The notes under the pieces were generated by a model, which was not told the origin of the DNA, searched no databases, and worked only from the letters and a program-made list of their open reading frames with translations. Made by a program: the position numbers and the translations under genes. This document shows positions 18,971 through 28,137 of a stretch of DNA of 64,000 nt, piece by piece. Numbering within the stretch: the stretch's first letter is position 1; each line of letters opens with the position of its first letter. Source of the stretch: Methylobacter sp. Its GTDB lineage: Bacteria; Pseudomonadota; Gammaproteobacteria; Methylococcales; Methylomonadaceae. The stretch lies in NCBI GenBank assembly GCA_024636505.1, contig JAGXGY010000053.1, forward strand, positions 1-64,000, given 5' to 3'.

Positions 18971-19338
18971 TGGCGTTGCTGCATAAATTGGCAGGCGGCA
19001 AAGGTAAAGCCGAAGACCATGAGATCAAAAGCATCATTGACAACCTCAATAATGTACTCGGCAGCAAACGCGATTATGGCTTTTTTTTGCAACATTTCGG
19101 CCTGTCGGACTACAAATATCTGGGTACCAGCGATTATATCGGCAAGGCGCTAATCGCCGAAATTGCCGAAAATATCGAATTTTTCGAACCAAGAATTGTG
19201 TTGAACAACATCGAACATATCAAGGATAACAAACATTTTTACCTGGCTTTTAACCTGGATTGCCGGGTGCGCAACAAAGCCCATACCATAAAGTTATTTC
19301 TGGATCCGGTACTTGACCGTTATCAGGTTCAGCTATGA
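18970..19338 (+). CDS. tssE: TssE, gp25-like baseplate subunit
   Basis: 122 residues. It is related to phage T4 gp25, which nucleates sheath polymerisation on the baseplate. I place the start at the ATG at 18970 (MALLHKLAGGKG), overlapping the tssK stop TGATG; a frame from 18955 adds five residues. The gp25 core is visible: DNLNNVLGSKRDYG, then FEPRIVLNNIEHIKDNK. The gp25 EPR motif (FFEPRI) is intact. It overlaps the VgrG-like gene by ATGA. Confidence 0.93.
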   Translation: MALLHKLAGGKGKAEDHEIKSIIDNLNNVLGSKRDYGFFLQHFGLSDYKYLGTSDYIGKALIAEIAENIEFFEPRIVLNNIEHIKDNKHFYLAFNLDCRVRNKAHTIKLFLDPVLDRYQVQL

Positions 19339-20969
19339 GCAGTTTTACCGAAGATTTGACCATTACCCTGATAGTGACCATTGCCGGTCAAGCTCACACC
19401 ATTCCTGCAGGTAACGTCAAATTCCTGGAACTTAAGCTGACCCCTTACGGTTTTAACGGTAAAGTCAGTTTTGTCGTATCTTGCGACGAGTCGACCGACG
19501 CGCTGTTTACCCCGATAACCACGCAAAACGATTTAATCGAAGTATCATTGCAGGTAGAGGCTTATACCACTGATACCTCCACCGTGATCAGTCCGCTTAA
19601 TTTGAGTGGATTAGTCACCGCCCGGGGGTTTTCGGAACAAACGCTGAGTAATATCCTAAAAACCCAGGCCTTTATGCTGCATCGGCATTACCATCTGGAA
19701 TTTGCCGATCCTGCCCAAGTGTTATGGAAACAACATTATCCCTGCGACCTGCTGACCGATACCACCTTGAAGGCGCTGATTACCGCCCACAAGAGTGAAA
19801 AAATCGACCTGTTGTACGACTGGACTGTCTTGGATGAAACCTACCCGGTGCTGGCCCTGTCTTTGGGAGCACCCGGCAACCCGGCAAGTTTTTACGATTA
19901 CCTGATATGGCTGGTCGATAGCAATAATGGCGTTTTCAGCTATGATTTTTCCACCCAGAAATATTCCCTCAGTGCCGCAAAAATCCAGTCTGAAACCACT
20001 CAGTCGCTAAATCCTCTGGAAGTTGCGGCATTTGGCGTCACCCTTCCTGAAGTTAAGCGCCACCAGCCCAATGTCCTGAATGCTTACTCGGAAAGCCCGC
20101 TAAATACGGCCATTACCAACACTCAGGTGGCCAGCCCCATCCGCCGCGATTACATTGCGCGCTATCCGATCGCAGCCGACATGCAGGCGCGAGTGACGCT
20201 GGAAACAGCAAGGTTAAAGCAACATTTGCACGAGGTCTGGGTCGAATACCATAATTTTCCAATGCAGGTTACCCCGCCCGGCCAGTTGGTCGATTTTAAG
20301 GGTTCCTCTGCCTGGAATGCGTCCTTATTTGTACACGCCAACACCTATCAGGTAAAGGAATGGCATTTGCTTGCGCGTTCGGCGGCGCAGGAATTAACCC
20401 TCGACCTTAATAATACCTACAGCCGCTATAACATCGAACATAGCCTGAAACTGGACAGCAGTTTGGAGCTGAACGTAGCTTTGCCGACCTATGCGCTTCC
20501 CGTTTATCCTTTTTTCGTCGAAGGCAAGATTGTCAGCGAACAAGGCGAAGATGCCGACCTGAGTTATCAGTTCTACACAGACGAAGATACCTCGATTAAT
20601 TATTACCAGATCAGCATTCCCTTGTGGGCCGATAAAAAGGTACGCGCCGCCTACCAGTCGAATATGGATACCGGGCAATTTTATTTCCCCCCTTATAAAA
20701 ATGCCCGGGTGCTGGTCGGCTTAGGTTTTGACAGCGCGGTGATTACCGAATTCCTTGATTGGAGCAGCGGCACCGCTCTGCCTATGGATTCCCAGGGTAA
20801 TCAGCTGGTCATGGGCAAATCAACGACCAGCCAAAATATTATTAAACATAGCTATGTTGACAGTAAGCCCGAGCTGCAAATTCAGCGTACTGACGACAAC
20901 GATACTGAACTGTTACAGTTCTCTACCGGCTATATCATCCTGCAAACCCAGCAAGAAGAGGAGAGTTAA
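19335..20969 (+). CDS. VgrG-like spike body protein (gp27/gp5 OB-type), lacking its own needle
   Basis: 544 residues. The N-terminal two thirds resemble the VgrG/phage late control D (gp27-like) hub: LSGLVTARGFSEQTLSNILKTQAFMLHRHYHL and a central domain. An OB-fold-like segment follows at about residues 400-480, including NINYYQISIPLW-type sequence and NARVLVGLGFDSAVITEFLDWSSG, the part that in VgrG contacts PAAR or effector cargo. The long beta-helical needle that ends ordinary VgrG is missing and seems to be supplied by the next gene, two bases downstream. The start overlaps tssE by ATGA. Confidence 0.82.
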   Translation: MSSFTEDLTITLIVTIAGQAHTIPAGNVKFLELKLTPYGFNGKVSFVVSCDESTDALFTPITTQNDLIEVSLQVEAYTTDTSTVISPLNLSGLVTARGFSEQTLSNILKTQAFMLHRHYHLEFADPAQVLWKQHYPCDLLTDTTLKALITAHKSEKIDLLYDWTVLDETYPVLALSLGAPGNPASFYDYLIWLVDSNNGVFSYDFSTQKYSLSAAKIQSETTQSLNPLEVAAFGVTLPEVKRHQPNVLNAYSESPLNTAITNTQVASPIRRDYIARYPIAADMQARVTLETARLKQHLHEVWVEYHNFPMQVTPPGQLVDFKGSSAWNASLFVHANTYQVKEWHLLARSAAQELTLDLNNTYSRYNIEHSLKLDSSLELNVALPTYALPVYPFFVEGKIVSEQGEDADLSYQFYTDEDTSINYYQISIPLWADKKVRAAYQSNMDTGQFYFPPYKNARVLVGLGFDSAVITEFLDWSSGTALPMDSQGNQLVMGKSTTSQNIIKHSYVDSKPELQIQRTDDNDTELLQFSTGYIILQTQQEEES

Positions 20970-20971
20970 GC

Positions 20972-21559
20972 ATGGCTTTGCTTTGCAAGATCGAGTTAAG
21001 TCAAACGGATGGGATTACCCTGACGGTTGAAAATAAAGATGGACAAATCACCCAGACGGCAACCTTCGACGGCACTACCATCACTCTCATGTGCAAAGGC
21101 GAAGAAGACACCAGTACGATAACGCAGACCTCTGACAGCATAACCGTGGAGTGCAAAAATTTCACCGTTAACGCAGAAAGCATCACCTGCAACTCGACCA
21201 TGGACACCCTGCATGAAGCCGAAGGCACTTTTACCATTAACAGTACTGATGATTCTGTTTTTACATCATCGGCAGACTTTAATGTTACGGCTACCGCAAA
21301 TTTGAACATGAAGGCGGCCGACATTGCCGCTACTGCAACGGACAGCGCTAAAGTGACGGCCCCAGCAACTACCATAAACTCTGACAATACAACCAGTATT
21401 ACCGGCACGGATGTGGACATTACCGCCAGCAACGGCACCAGCCTGAATGGTGCTACGATCAAGGCCGCAGCCGATACCACGATGGACATTGAGGGGCTAA
21501 CCACCACTGTCAAAGGACAATCCACCAATATCCAGGGTAGCCTGGTAACGCTCGGATAA
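20972..21559 (+). CDS. Separate beta-helical spike tip protein
   Basis: 195 residues, very rich in Thr, Ser, Ala and Asp, with short alternating strands such as TQTSDSITVECKNFTVNAES, NVTATANLNMKAADIAATAT and SITGTDVDITASNGTS. This is the pattern of a triple-stranded beta-helix needle like the gp5 C-terminal domain of VgrG. It is encoded 2 bp after the VgrG-like body and before tssF, so it likely completes the spike on which the PAAR-like protein sits. No enzymatic motif is seen. Alternative: an accessory adhesin-like tail protein. Confidence 0.72.
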   Translation: MALLCKIELSQTDGITLTVENKDGQITQTATFDGTTITLMCKGEEDTSTITQTSDSITVECKNFTVNAESITCNSTMDTLHEAEGTFTINSTDDSVFTSSADFNVTATANLNMKAADIAATATDSAKVTAPATTINSDNTTSITGTDVDITASNGTSLNGATIKAAADTTMDIEGLTTTVKGQSTNIQGSLVTLG

Positions 21560-21567
21560 GACGACTT

Positions 21568-23214
21568 ATGAGTTTCGACAACACACAGTACCGGGAGTTT
21601 CTTGAGGAGCTGCAGGATTTGGCCGATTTTCGGCTGAATTATGCCCTTGATCATCCCGGCGCCGGACTGGAAGGCGATGACCCGGATGTCAAGCGCATCA
21701 TCGAAGCCCTGGCTTTTTTTGGCGCACGCACTCAGATAGCAGCTTTACGCAGCGTAGACGCCACCAACCGCCGCTTATATCAACAGTTTTTTTCCTATTT
21801 ACTGACACCCCTAGCCGCGATGGCGATGATTCAGGCAAAGCCGACCGGTCACCTCACCGAAGTCTTAGACTTGCCTGCAGCTACCGAGTTCGAATTGCGG
21901 CCGGAAAGAGGCGGTCTGGTCACATTTCGCAGTACCCGTCCACTGCGAGTACTGCCTATGAGTCTGGAGGGAGTTAAACAAGAACTGCTCCCGGATAAGG
22001 GTATCAGGCTGTTGCTGTCATTCCAGGCGAATTTTCCGCTGAACGTGCAGCCTGAAACCCTCAGCCTGCATATCAACTATTTAAACGACCTGGCGCTGTC
22101 GCTCAAGGTGTTTAATTTTCTGGGGCGGTCGTTGAAAAGCGCTGACGTCCAGTTCGGTACCTATGACCCGGATAAGCCCGGCACTGCATGCGACTTCAGG
22201 CTTGGTGCTCCACCCGTTGATGTCGCAACAGATGAATGGCAGCATCCGTTGGAGGCGGAGCGTTACTATTTTCATTTTCCTCAGCAAGAAATTTATCTGG
22301 ATCTTGAGCTTCCTCATGCACCCAGGAATTGGAAGCATTTTACCGTGGCATTAAACTGCGACCAGCCATGGCCGCGTCAACTTGGTTTAAACCGGAGTTT
22401 ATTTCACTTGTTTACCGTACCGGTAGCCAATAATCAACAGACCGTAGCTCAACCGATTATTTGCGACGGTACCCAGGAACGCTATACGATTCGCCACCCG
22501 ATACCGGACTTGGGTTTTAGCTTGCAAAAAGTGCTGGGCGTTTATGAAGTAGGCGAACAGGGTATGTTACCTTTTCGGCCAGGCATATTGGCTGGCGGCA
22601 ATGGCTCCTACGAAATAGAACAAGGCCCGCTGCAGGAAGGCGGCGGCAATTTATACTGGGTAGTCCCTCATTTTCCCGCATCATTTGAGCAACCTCGCAC
22701 CCTGGTGATCGAAGCCTTATGGCAACAACCCTGGTACGACCAGATCGTGCAAAATACCTATACTTTACAGGCATTTCGGCGGCAATTGCCCGGAGTAAAA
22801 TGGGAACTTTTGGATACCGTAATCCCCCATGCGGAAAACCGCCAAATGGACAATATTTCCCGATACATGCATTTGCTGACACTGATGCATCATTCCAGTC
22901 TCAGCGGCCAGAATATGAAAGATTTACTGCTTGCCCTCGGCAGCGTTACTGCCGGTCGATTTCAAAGCGTATTTAACAGCCTGGTTGATTTGCGTCTGGA
23001 GGAAGTGCCTTTAGACGGTGCCGAAGGGCACAAGACCCAGCAAACCTATTATCTGCAATTCAAGCCGCAACTGAATGAGAGTCGTGAATTAGTCGAAACC
23101 TTTGTTTACCATGTCGGACGCGTGCTTGATTTATGGCTTTCCGATGCGCAGGTCGAAACACGCTGGGAAGTTCAGGATGAAACCGACCAAACCATTGCAG
23201 GTGAAAACCAATGA
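21568..23214 (+). CDS. tssF: TssF, T6SS baseplate wedge subunit
   Basis: 548 residues. It matches TssF/ImpG, which with TssG forms the baseplate wedges. Seen: the N-terminal stretch YREFLEELQDLADFRLNYA, then DPDVKRIIEALAFFGARTQIAAL, typical of the family (the residues in common TssF are HPDVERLLEAFAFLAARI), and the lipid-like barrel region around residues 230-300. It follows the spike-tip gene by 8 bp and overlaps tssL by ATGA. Confidence 0.92.
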   Translation: MSFDNTQYREFLEELQDLADFRLNYALDHPGAGLEGDDPDVKRIIEALAFFGARTQIAALRSVDATNRRLYQQFFSYLLTPLAAMAMIQAKPTGHLTEVLDLPAATEFELRPERGGLVTFRSTRPLRVLPMSLEGVKQELLPDKGIRLLLSFQANFPLNVQPETLSLHINYLNDLALSLKVFNFLGRSLKSADVQFGTYDPDKPGTACDFRLGAPPVDVATDEWQHPLEAERYYFHFPQQEIYLDLELPHAPRNWKHFTVALNCDQPWPRQLGLNRSLFHLFTVPVANNQQTVAQPIICDGTQERYTIRHPIPDLGFSLQKVLGVYEVGEQGMLPFRPGILAGGNGSYEIEQGPLQEGGGNLYWVVPHFPASFEQPRTLVIEALWQQPWYDQIVQNTYTLQAFRRQLPGVKWELLDTVIPHAENRQMDNISRYMHLLTLMHHSSLSGQNMKDLLLALGSVTAGRFQSVFNSLVDLRLEEVPLDGAEGHKTQQTYYLQFKPQLNESRELVETFVYHVGRVLDLWLSDAQVETRWEVQDETDQTIAGENQ

Positions 23215-23840
23215 ACCAAAATTTATGGGAGATGATTGTAACCGTCAACAATTTTCTCAGTCCTTTGCGGCAAGCCGATGTTCAGTCCACTGTCACCATG
23301 ATCGATTTGCTGGAATTACGCAGCAAGATGCGCATTCAACTGGACGACTTGCGTGCCGCTATTACTGAGCAATATTCGGAGCGCGATGCTTACTACGTTT
23401 TATTTCCACTGACCGCCCATTGTGACGAAGTGGTTAAAAAAGTAATTCTGGATAGCAACCAGCTGGAATGGCCGCCACTGCAACAGGAATTTTATCAGGT
23501 GGCCGATGCCGGCGATTTATTTTTCGAGTTGCTTGATAACGCCTTAAGCAAACCGGAAACCTTGGCCCTGGTTTATGAGGTGTATTACTTTTGCCTGCAT
23601 GACGGTTTTTGCGGTCGTTACAGCGTAAACCCTGACATGGTTGATAATTATCTGCGGAAGTTACACAAACATATTGATTTACCGCCGGTAGCCGCGATAG
23701 CGCCGATAGTTGCTTCGACGAACAAACGCGGCTATTTCCGCATACCGAATTATATTTATTACCTCGGAGTCGGTGTACTGTTCATCATGAATTATTGGTT
23801 TCTCACTTTTCTGGCCAGCACCTGGCAACCGATGAAATGA
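23211..23840 (+). CDS. tssL: TssL (DotU/IcmH-like), T6SS membrane-complex protein
   Basis: 209 residues. The cytoplasmic DotU domain is visible (YYVLFPLTAHCDEVVKKVIL, FFELLDNALSKPETLALVYEVYYFCLHDGFCGRY). A C-terminal anchor lies at about residues 180-203 (IYYLGVGVLFIMNYWFLTFLA). There is no peptidoglycan-binding extension. TssL partners with TssM and TssJ to anchor the machine. Overlaps of ATGA with tssF upstream and with the small unknown gene downstream point to tight coupling. Confidence 0.92.
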   Translation: MNQNLWEMIVTVNNFLSPLRQADVQSTVTMIDLLELRSKMRIQLDDLRAAITEQYSERDAYYVLFPLTAHCDEVVKKVILDSNQLEWPPLQQEFYQVADAGDLFFELLDNALSKPETLALVYEVYYFCLHDGFCGRYSVNPDMVDNYLRKLHKHIDLPPVAAIAPIVASTNKRGYFRIPNYIYYLGVGVLFIMNYWFLTFLASTWQPMK

Positions 23841-24193
23841 TCGCAGGCAGCCCCATGACGTCGCGAATTGAAGAACTGCTTTCACCGGACAGATTGCGCC
23901 ACAATTGGCCGATGAAAATCGCCCCAACGCTCGAATCGGCACAGATCGCGCCTCACCTTAATATCCGCGCCACCTATGATGAATTGCAGGGCTTGATTGC
24001 CAAAAGATTTCCGGATATTTCAAGATTGTCGGTCAGATTTGAGACTCTGACTGCAGCAATCGATCATGCCTACCCAGCAGGCGTAACTGTCGACTTGATT
24101 GACGGCAAACAAAAAGACGCTATTGTCGCTATGTTGGAACAACTGGAGACCTTGCTATGGGCGCTGGAGTTATCTCTGGAAAGAGACGGATGA
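23837..24193 (+). CDS. Uncharacterised small T6SS-linked protein
   Basis: 118 residues, starting at an ATG that overlaps the tssL stop (MIAGSPMTSRIEELLS); the frame is open from 23795. I do not recognise the family. It is soluble, with no signal or membrane segment, and helical in the second half (KQKDAIVAMLEQLETLLWALELSLERDG). Its placement between tssL and tssG, with ATGA overlaps at both ends, makes a structural or chaperone role in baseplate or membrane-complex assembly the most natural guess, but that is inference from position alone. Confidence 0.75.
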   Translation: MIAGSPMTSRIEELLSPDRLRHNWPMKIAPTLESAQIAPHLNIRATYDELQGLIAKRFPDISRLSVRFETLTAAIDHAYPAGVTVDLIDGKQKDAIVAMLEQLETLLWALELSLERDG

Positions 24194-25044
24194 CGCAATT
24201 AGAAACGCATATTGTCCGGAATATTTGGCGATTTGACCCGATCAGCCTACTAAAGCTATTGGCTCATCTGGGTTATGACATCAACGAGATTTTGTTTTGC
24301 AGTACCTTTAGCGCCTGCTCCCAATCCCGGCTGCTTGAGTCTATCGAATTTCGCAATTCGCCAAGAAAAGCGGTTATTACCCTTAACCTGGGCTTATTGG
24401 GCGGACAAAGCGTACTACCCAATTATCTGTTCAAACAAGTACACAATAACACCATTGATGCCCAGCGGTTTACGAAGTTTTTCGGCTATTTCGACGATAG
24501 ATTATTGCGCCGTTTCTTGCTCGCCATTTATCCCGAATTCGGCGAAACGGTTTTCCAGAACTGGGAAACCAGAAAAAAATCTGCCGTTCACTCATTGAGA
24601 TTGGACAGCATTGCCACGCTGCACTGGTTGGCACAGCTGGTATTTCCTGAACTACAGGTTAGAGTGGAAAAAATCACCCTCCAGCAGAGCATCGATCTGG
24701 GTGCGCCTATTCTGGGAAAAACCCGGCTTGGTTATCAGGCTGTATTTGGAAAAACAAAAAAACTGCCGGTGCCGGGCAAGCAAATTACCCTAATTACCGA
24801 TGACGACAGCTTTACTGGCGAGCAGTCTTGGCCGCATGAAATTGAGCGGCGACTGCAAAAGCTGGTATTTCCGGTTTTACAAAGCGTCGATCTGCATCTG
24901 GAGGTATGGCTGATAATACGAACCCAGGGCAATTATCTGGGCTTAAAGCAGAACAGTTATCTGGGTTATGAAAACCTGCTCAGTGACAACTTACAGTTCC
25001 GGCGCATCCGAATGTTTTCCGGGCGCTTATACGATGGGCATTAA
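24190..25044 (+). CDS. tssG: TssG, T6SS baseplate subunit (divergent)
   Basis: 284 residues from an ATG overlapping the preceding stop (MTQLETHIVRNIW). The TssG-type segment AVITLNLGLLGGQSVLPNYLF followed by FFGYFDDRLLRRFLLAIYPEF corresponds to the GLxGxxGxLPxxY...FxDxFxHRxL pattern of the family. The C-terminal half holds TRLGYQAVFG. TssG pairs with TssF and TssE in the wedge. Similarity is weaker than for its neighbours, but no other gene in the locus could fill this slot. Confidence 0.82.
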   Translation: MTQLETHIVRNIWRFDPISLLKLLAHLGYDINEILFCSTFSACSQSRLLESIEFRNSPRKAVITLNLGLLGGQSVLPNYLFKQVHNNTIDAQRFTKFFGYFDDRLLRRFLLAIYPEFGETVFQNWETRKKSAVHSLRLDSIATLHWLAQLVFPELQVRVEKITLQQSIDLGAPILGKTRLGYQAVFGKTKKLPVPGKQITLITDDDSFTGEQSWPHEIERRLQKLVFPVLQSVDLHLEVWLIIRTQGNYLGLKQNSYLGYENLLSDNLQFRRIRMFSGRLYDGH

Positions 25045-25056
25045 GGGAAAAACAAT

Positions 25057-25998
25057 ATGAGAATTGAGCTATTACAGGGCAGATTTCCGGTAAGCGAAAA
25101 TCCCGGCCTTGATTCCACAGACCCCCGTTTTGACGACATTGCAACCCTGGTACAAACAGGCTTGCATATAGAAGCGGCCAACCTGAGCGAAGCCTTACTG
25201 GCTGATGGGATTTATGACATTCGGCTGATTTGTTATTTTCTTTATGGCCATTGGTTAGAAGAAGGACTGTCCAGTCTTTTTGATGTTATCACTTGCTTGA
25301 ATAATGTCCTGGAAAATTGGGAAGCTATTGGCCCGGTCAACAAGCGGGAAAAAAACGTCGCAAAAAGCCTGGACTGGCTATTCAAGCAATTGCTGAAAAA
25401 AATACAATACGAAGAAAACAAAAATACGCCTCTGTGGCAACAGTGGCAAGCACGCTTCAATACAGATGAGATAAATAACATACTGGAATTGGGCGAGACA
25501 TTTCGATTGGGGCTTAACCACCGACTTGAGGACGAAGTCGCCGCTATAGCCGGTCTATGGAGCAAAATAGAACAATGGCTGAAGGTATTCCAGCAGCTGA
25601 TGTATCGCCCGGCCAAACCGGCGGATGCCAAACCCGAACCGCTTGACAATGATTTTATCGAAGCCGATGTATTGCCGGTAACGGCGATCCGAACCGCTGG
25701 GCTGGAAATCGAGAGCTCCTATCACATGGAACTGTTATTGAAGAAACTGGCGGTATTCGAGCGATTGCTCCAGGAAGAAAAATTTTCCCGGGCGGCGGTG
25801 ATAGCCGTCGATATTAACGAAACTCTAAGCAATTTCGATCCCAGAATTTATTTTCCGAAAATTTTTGAATCTTTTGTCAGGCTGCAAGCCATTAACTTTG
25901 AAGAATTATCTGTTCACGCAGAAAATCAGAATAGTCCGCAATGGCAGGTCATGCAGGACTGGCTAAAAGTTGATGTTGATAGTTTTATAAATTATTAG
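25057..25998 (+). CDS. tssA: TssA, T6SS tail assembly/cap protein
   Basis: 313 residues. The N-terminal ImpA-type domain is recognisable (GRFPVSENPGLDSTDPRFDDI at residues 8-28; then LICYFLYGHWLEEGLSSLFDVITCLNNVL). The C-terminal part is helical and ends in an ImpA-N/VasJ-like segment (LLKKLAVFERLLQEEKFSRAAVIAVDI). TssA proteins prime tube and sheath assembly or cap the distal end; which subclass this belongs to cannot be told by eye. It is preceded by AGGGAAAAACA and followed after 9 bp by the PAAR-like gene. Confidence 0.87.
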   Translation: MRIELLQGRFPVSENPGLDSTDPRFDDIATLVQTGLHIEAANLSEALLADGIYDIRLICYFLYGHWLEEGLSSLFDVITCLNNVLENWEAIGPVNKREKNVAKSLDWLFKQLLKKIQYEENKNTPLWQQWQARFNTDEINNILELGETFRLGLNHRLEDEVAAIAGLWSKIEQWLKVFQQLMYRPAKPADAKPEPLDNDFIEADVLPVTAIRTAGLEIESSYHMELLLKKLAVFERLLQEEKFSRAAVIAVDINETLSNFDPRIYFPKIFESFVRLQAINFEELSVHAENQNSPQWQVMQDWLKVDVDSFINY

Positions 25999-26007
25999 GA
26001 GGCTGTT

Positions 26008-26394
26008 ATGGGTTTTTTAGTGACGAGTGGAGCGGTTCTTTCATGTAGTTTTGGTAATGCCACTTCAACGCTTAACGTATTGCCCACCAACTGTGTGATG
26101 GTTGATATGCCCGCTGCCAATATTGTAGATGAGATACCGATGCTCAATATTTTACCGTTCGGGATGTGCTGTAGTTTAGCGAACCCCATGGTGATAGCGT
26201 CTACGGCAGCGGCATTGGGGGTGTTAACGCCGATGCCGTGCATACCGATGACCGTGTCACCTTGGGTTGAAGGAGCTCCCGCAGTATTGATTGGCAATAT
26301 GCCGGCACTCAGCAGCGATAGCAAATTGACGTGCTGCTGGGCAGGTAGTATCAGCATCAGTTTTGCCGGTCAGACCAAGGTAATGCTGTCATGA
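26008..26394 (+). CDS. PAAR-like spike tip protein (DUF4280/DUF4150 type)
   Basis: 128 residues with an AGGAGG ribosome site. PAAR-like proteins form the sharp tip on VgrG and recruit effectors. It has the family layout: MGFLVTSGAVLSCSFG at the start, then strands ending in PTNCVMVDMPAANIVDEIPMLNILPFGMC, repeated Cys residues that could bind zinc, and a TPMPCIPMTVSPW segment. It lies behind tssA and ahead of the adenylate-forming-like protein and the FYVE protein, the usual location for effector-linked tips. Confidence 0.85.
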   Translation: MGFLVTSGAVLSCSFGNATSTLNVLPTNCVMVDMPAANIVDEIPMLNILPFGMCCSLANPMVIASTAAALGVLTPMPCIPMTVSPWVEGAPAVLIGNMPALSSDSKLTCCWAGSISISFAGQTKVMLS

Positions 26395-26418
26395 CAAATT
26401 CATTCTGCCGGAAAGTCC

Positions 26419-28113
26419 ATGTGGAATGATAACGGTACCGGGCCTTGGTCTGCGGCTAATTTTGCCCTGATTGAAGCGTCCTTATGGCAGGAAGATCAAC
26501 AGTCGTCCATTGATTTAACCTGGCTGGAATCAAGCTGGCAAGACCCCGACAGTTTTTGCAAAGCCCTGCACGCTTACTCGGATAGACGCCAAGCGAGCCA
26601 ATCGAAAAGCATCCCCTGGTTGCGTTACGATTTTTATCACGATGTGCTGGTGCAGCAAAAAGACCAGACCATACCCGCTTTAACCTGGTTCGATAGCGGC
26701 ATTTGGCAAAGCTGGTCTTATGCCGAACTGGGCAAAGTGGTCAATGGTTTGGCCGCCTCTTGGGAAGAAATCGGCGTACAGCCGGGCGATACCCTGGCCA
26801 TACTGCATCCGCAGGGACCGCATTGGCTGTCTGCGTTGCTGGCAGGTTTACGTTTAGGTCTGGTGGTGACGCTGTTGCCGCCGCAAGGCAACGCTTTCGT
26901 CAGCCGTCGTCTCGACAATCTGGCGCCGCAATGGCTGGCAATGGATCAGCTGTACCGCCACCAGCTTGGCGCCGTTTGGCAGGACAAAGTGTTGCCCAAC
27001 ACGCTGTCGTCGCAAGCACCGAGCAGGCGGCCCCATGAATATCCCGGCACCGCTGTGGTCGCTCAGTGCTTTGACCCGACCGGCCCAATGCCCGATGCAG
27101 TCTGTTCGGTCGACGCCGACACGCTTTATCTGGGGGCTTTGCGGGATGGCATTTTATCGTTGGGCATCAAGCCTGGACAGGTTTGTGCCGCACCCGGCTG
27201 GCATGGCTTGGAAAGCCAGCCGGCGCTGATATTGACGGTTTTGTTGAGCGGCGCGACTTGGGTGCATATCGACCTGGCCGATGTGGAAAAGCAACCGGAA
27301 CGGCTATTGGAGCAACCCATTGACGTGCTGGGCGTCAGCCGATCCTTGCGTGACCTGTTGATGGCTAATAATCCTCCGGACGGTGAAAAAACCTGGCGCT
27401 ATTGGTTTCGCCATCCGGCCGAATCGGCTGACTTTACCTTATGGCAGGACTTTATCAGGATATGGCAGCTGGAAGACAGGTATTCGGGTAACGTGTTATG
27501 CAACGCTGCCAAGGGCGGGGCTATCGTTTTTTCGCCCAGATATCGAGGACTGCCTCATCATACGGTATTGCCTGCCGCCGCTATGTGTTGGCAACTGGGC
27601 ATGATTGATTCCCCGGATTTGCCTTCTGTGAGCGGATGGGGACGGCTCGCCCTGGGTAAAACGGAAAAGGATGAAACCGTGTGGACGCCCACACCTTATA
27701 TTTTGACGCCCTACCGAAAAGTGTGGAATTACTTGAGCCAGTATCCGCTAGGTCGTGCGGGGCGGACTTATCCGAAACAGGAAGTGCTGGATTTGCTGTC
27801 AGCAGCAGCGCGTTATCCGGCCTTGGTCGAGGCATTTACCCATGGCGGCGAGGCGGATCCGCTCCAAATACTGCTGGCTTTCGGTCCGGGCGTCGATGCG
27901 GCGCCATTGCAGGCACTGATTGAAACCGAGCTGGGCAACGAGTTTCTACCCGATCGCATTGAGTGTTTGCCGCTGTTGCCGCAGCGCAATAGCGATGGCG
28001 GCGCGGATCAGCAATGGTGTCAGTTCCATTATGTCACCGGAGAGTTATATCGGCGGCAGCGCAGCGTAATGTATCGCTGTCTGTCCGAATTGAAACAGAA
28101 GATTTTGGCGTAG
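26419..28113 (+). CDS. Degenerate adenylate-forming (AMP-binding) superfamily protein in the T6SS operon
   Basis: 564 residues. Residues 99-155 match the N-terminal part of acyl-CoA synthetase/NRPS adenylation domains (WSYAELGKVVNGLAASW, GVQPGDTLAILHPQGPHWL). Near residue 510 the sequence resembles the start of the C-terminal subdomain (LPDRIECLPLLPQRNSDGGAD). The nucleotide-binding TSGTTG-type P-loop, the YGxTE motif and the catalytic GK lysine are not found; the last region reads RNSDGGAD instead. So the fold is likely but activation of a substrate is doubtful. It stands between the PAAR-like tip and the FYVE protein, so an adaptor or chaperone for effector loading is a reasonable inference. 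It could also be an enzyme with relocated motifs. Confidence 0.7.
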   Translation: MWNDNGTGPWSAANFALIEASLWQEDQQSSIDLTWLESSWQDPDSFCKALHAYSDRRQASQSKSIPWLRYDFYHDVLVQQKDQTIPALTWFDSGIWQSWSYAELGKVVNGLAASWEEIGVQPGDTLAILHPQGPHWLSALLAGLRLGLVVTLLPPQGNAFVSRRLDNLAPQWLAMDQLYRHQLGAVWQDKVLPNTLSSQAPSRRPHEYPGTAVVAQCFDPTGPMPDAVCSVDADTLYLGALRDGILSLGIKPGQVCAAPGWHGLESQPALILTVLLSGATWVHIDLADVEKQPERLLEQPIDVLGVSRSLRDLLMANNPPDGEKTWRYWFRHPAESADFTLWQDFIRIWQLEDRYSGNVLCNAAKGGAIVFSPRYRGLPHHTVLPAAAMCWQLGMIDSPDLPSVSGWGRLALGKTEKDETVWTPTPYILTPYRKVWNYLSQYPLGRAGRTYPKQEVLDLLSAAARYPALVEAFTHGGEADPLQILLAFGPGVDAAPLQALIETELGNEFLPDRIECLPLLPQRNSDGGADQQWCQFHYVTGELYRRQRSVMYRCLSELKQKILA

Positions 28114-28137
28114 TTCATTTATTTTGGAGGATATGTT

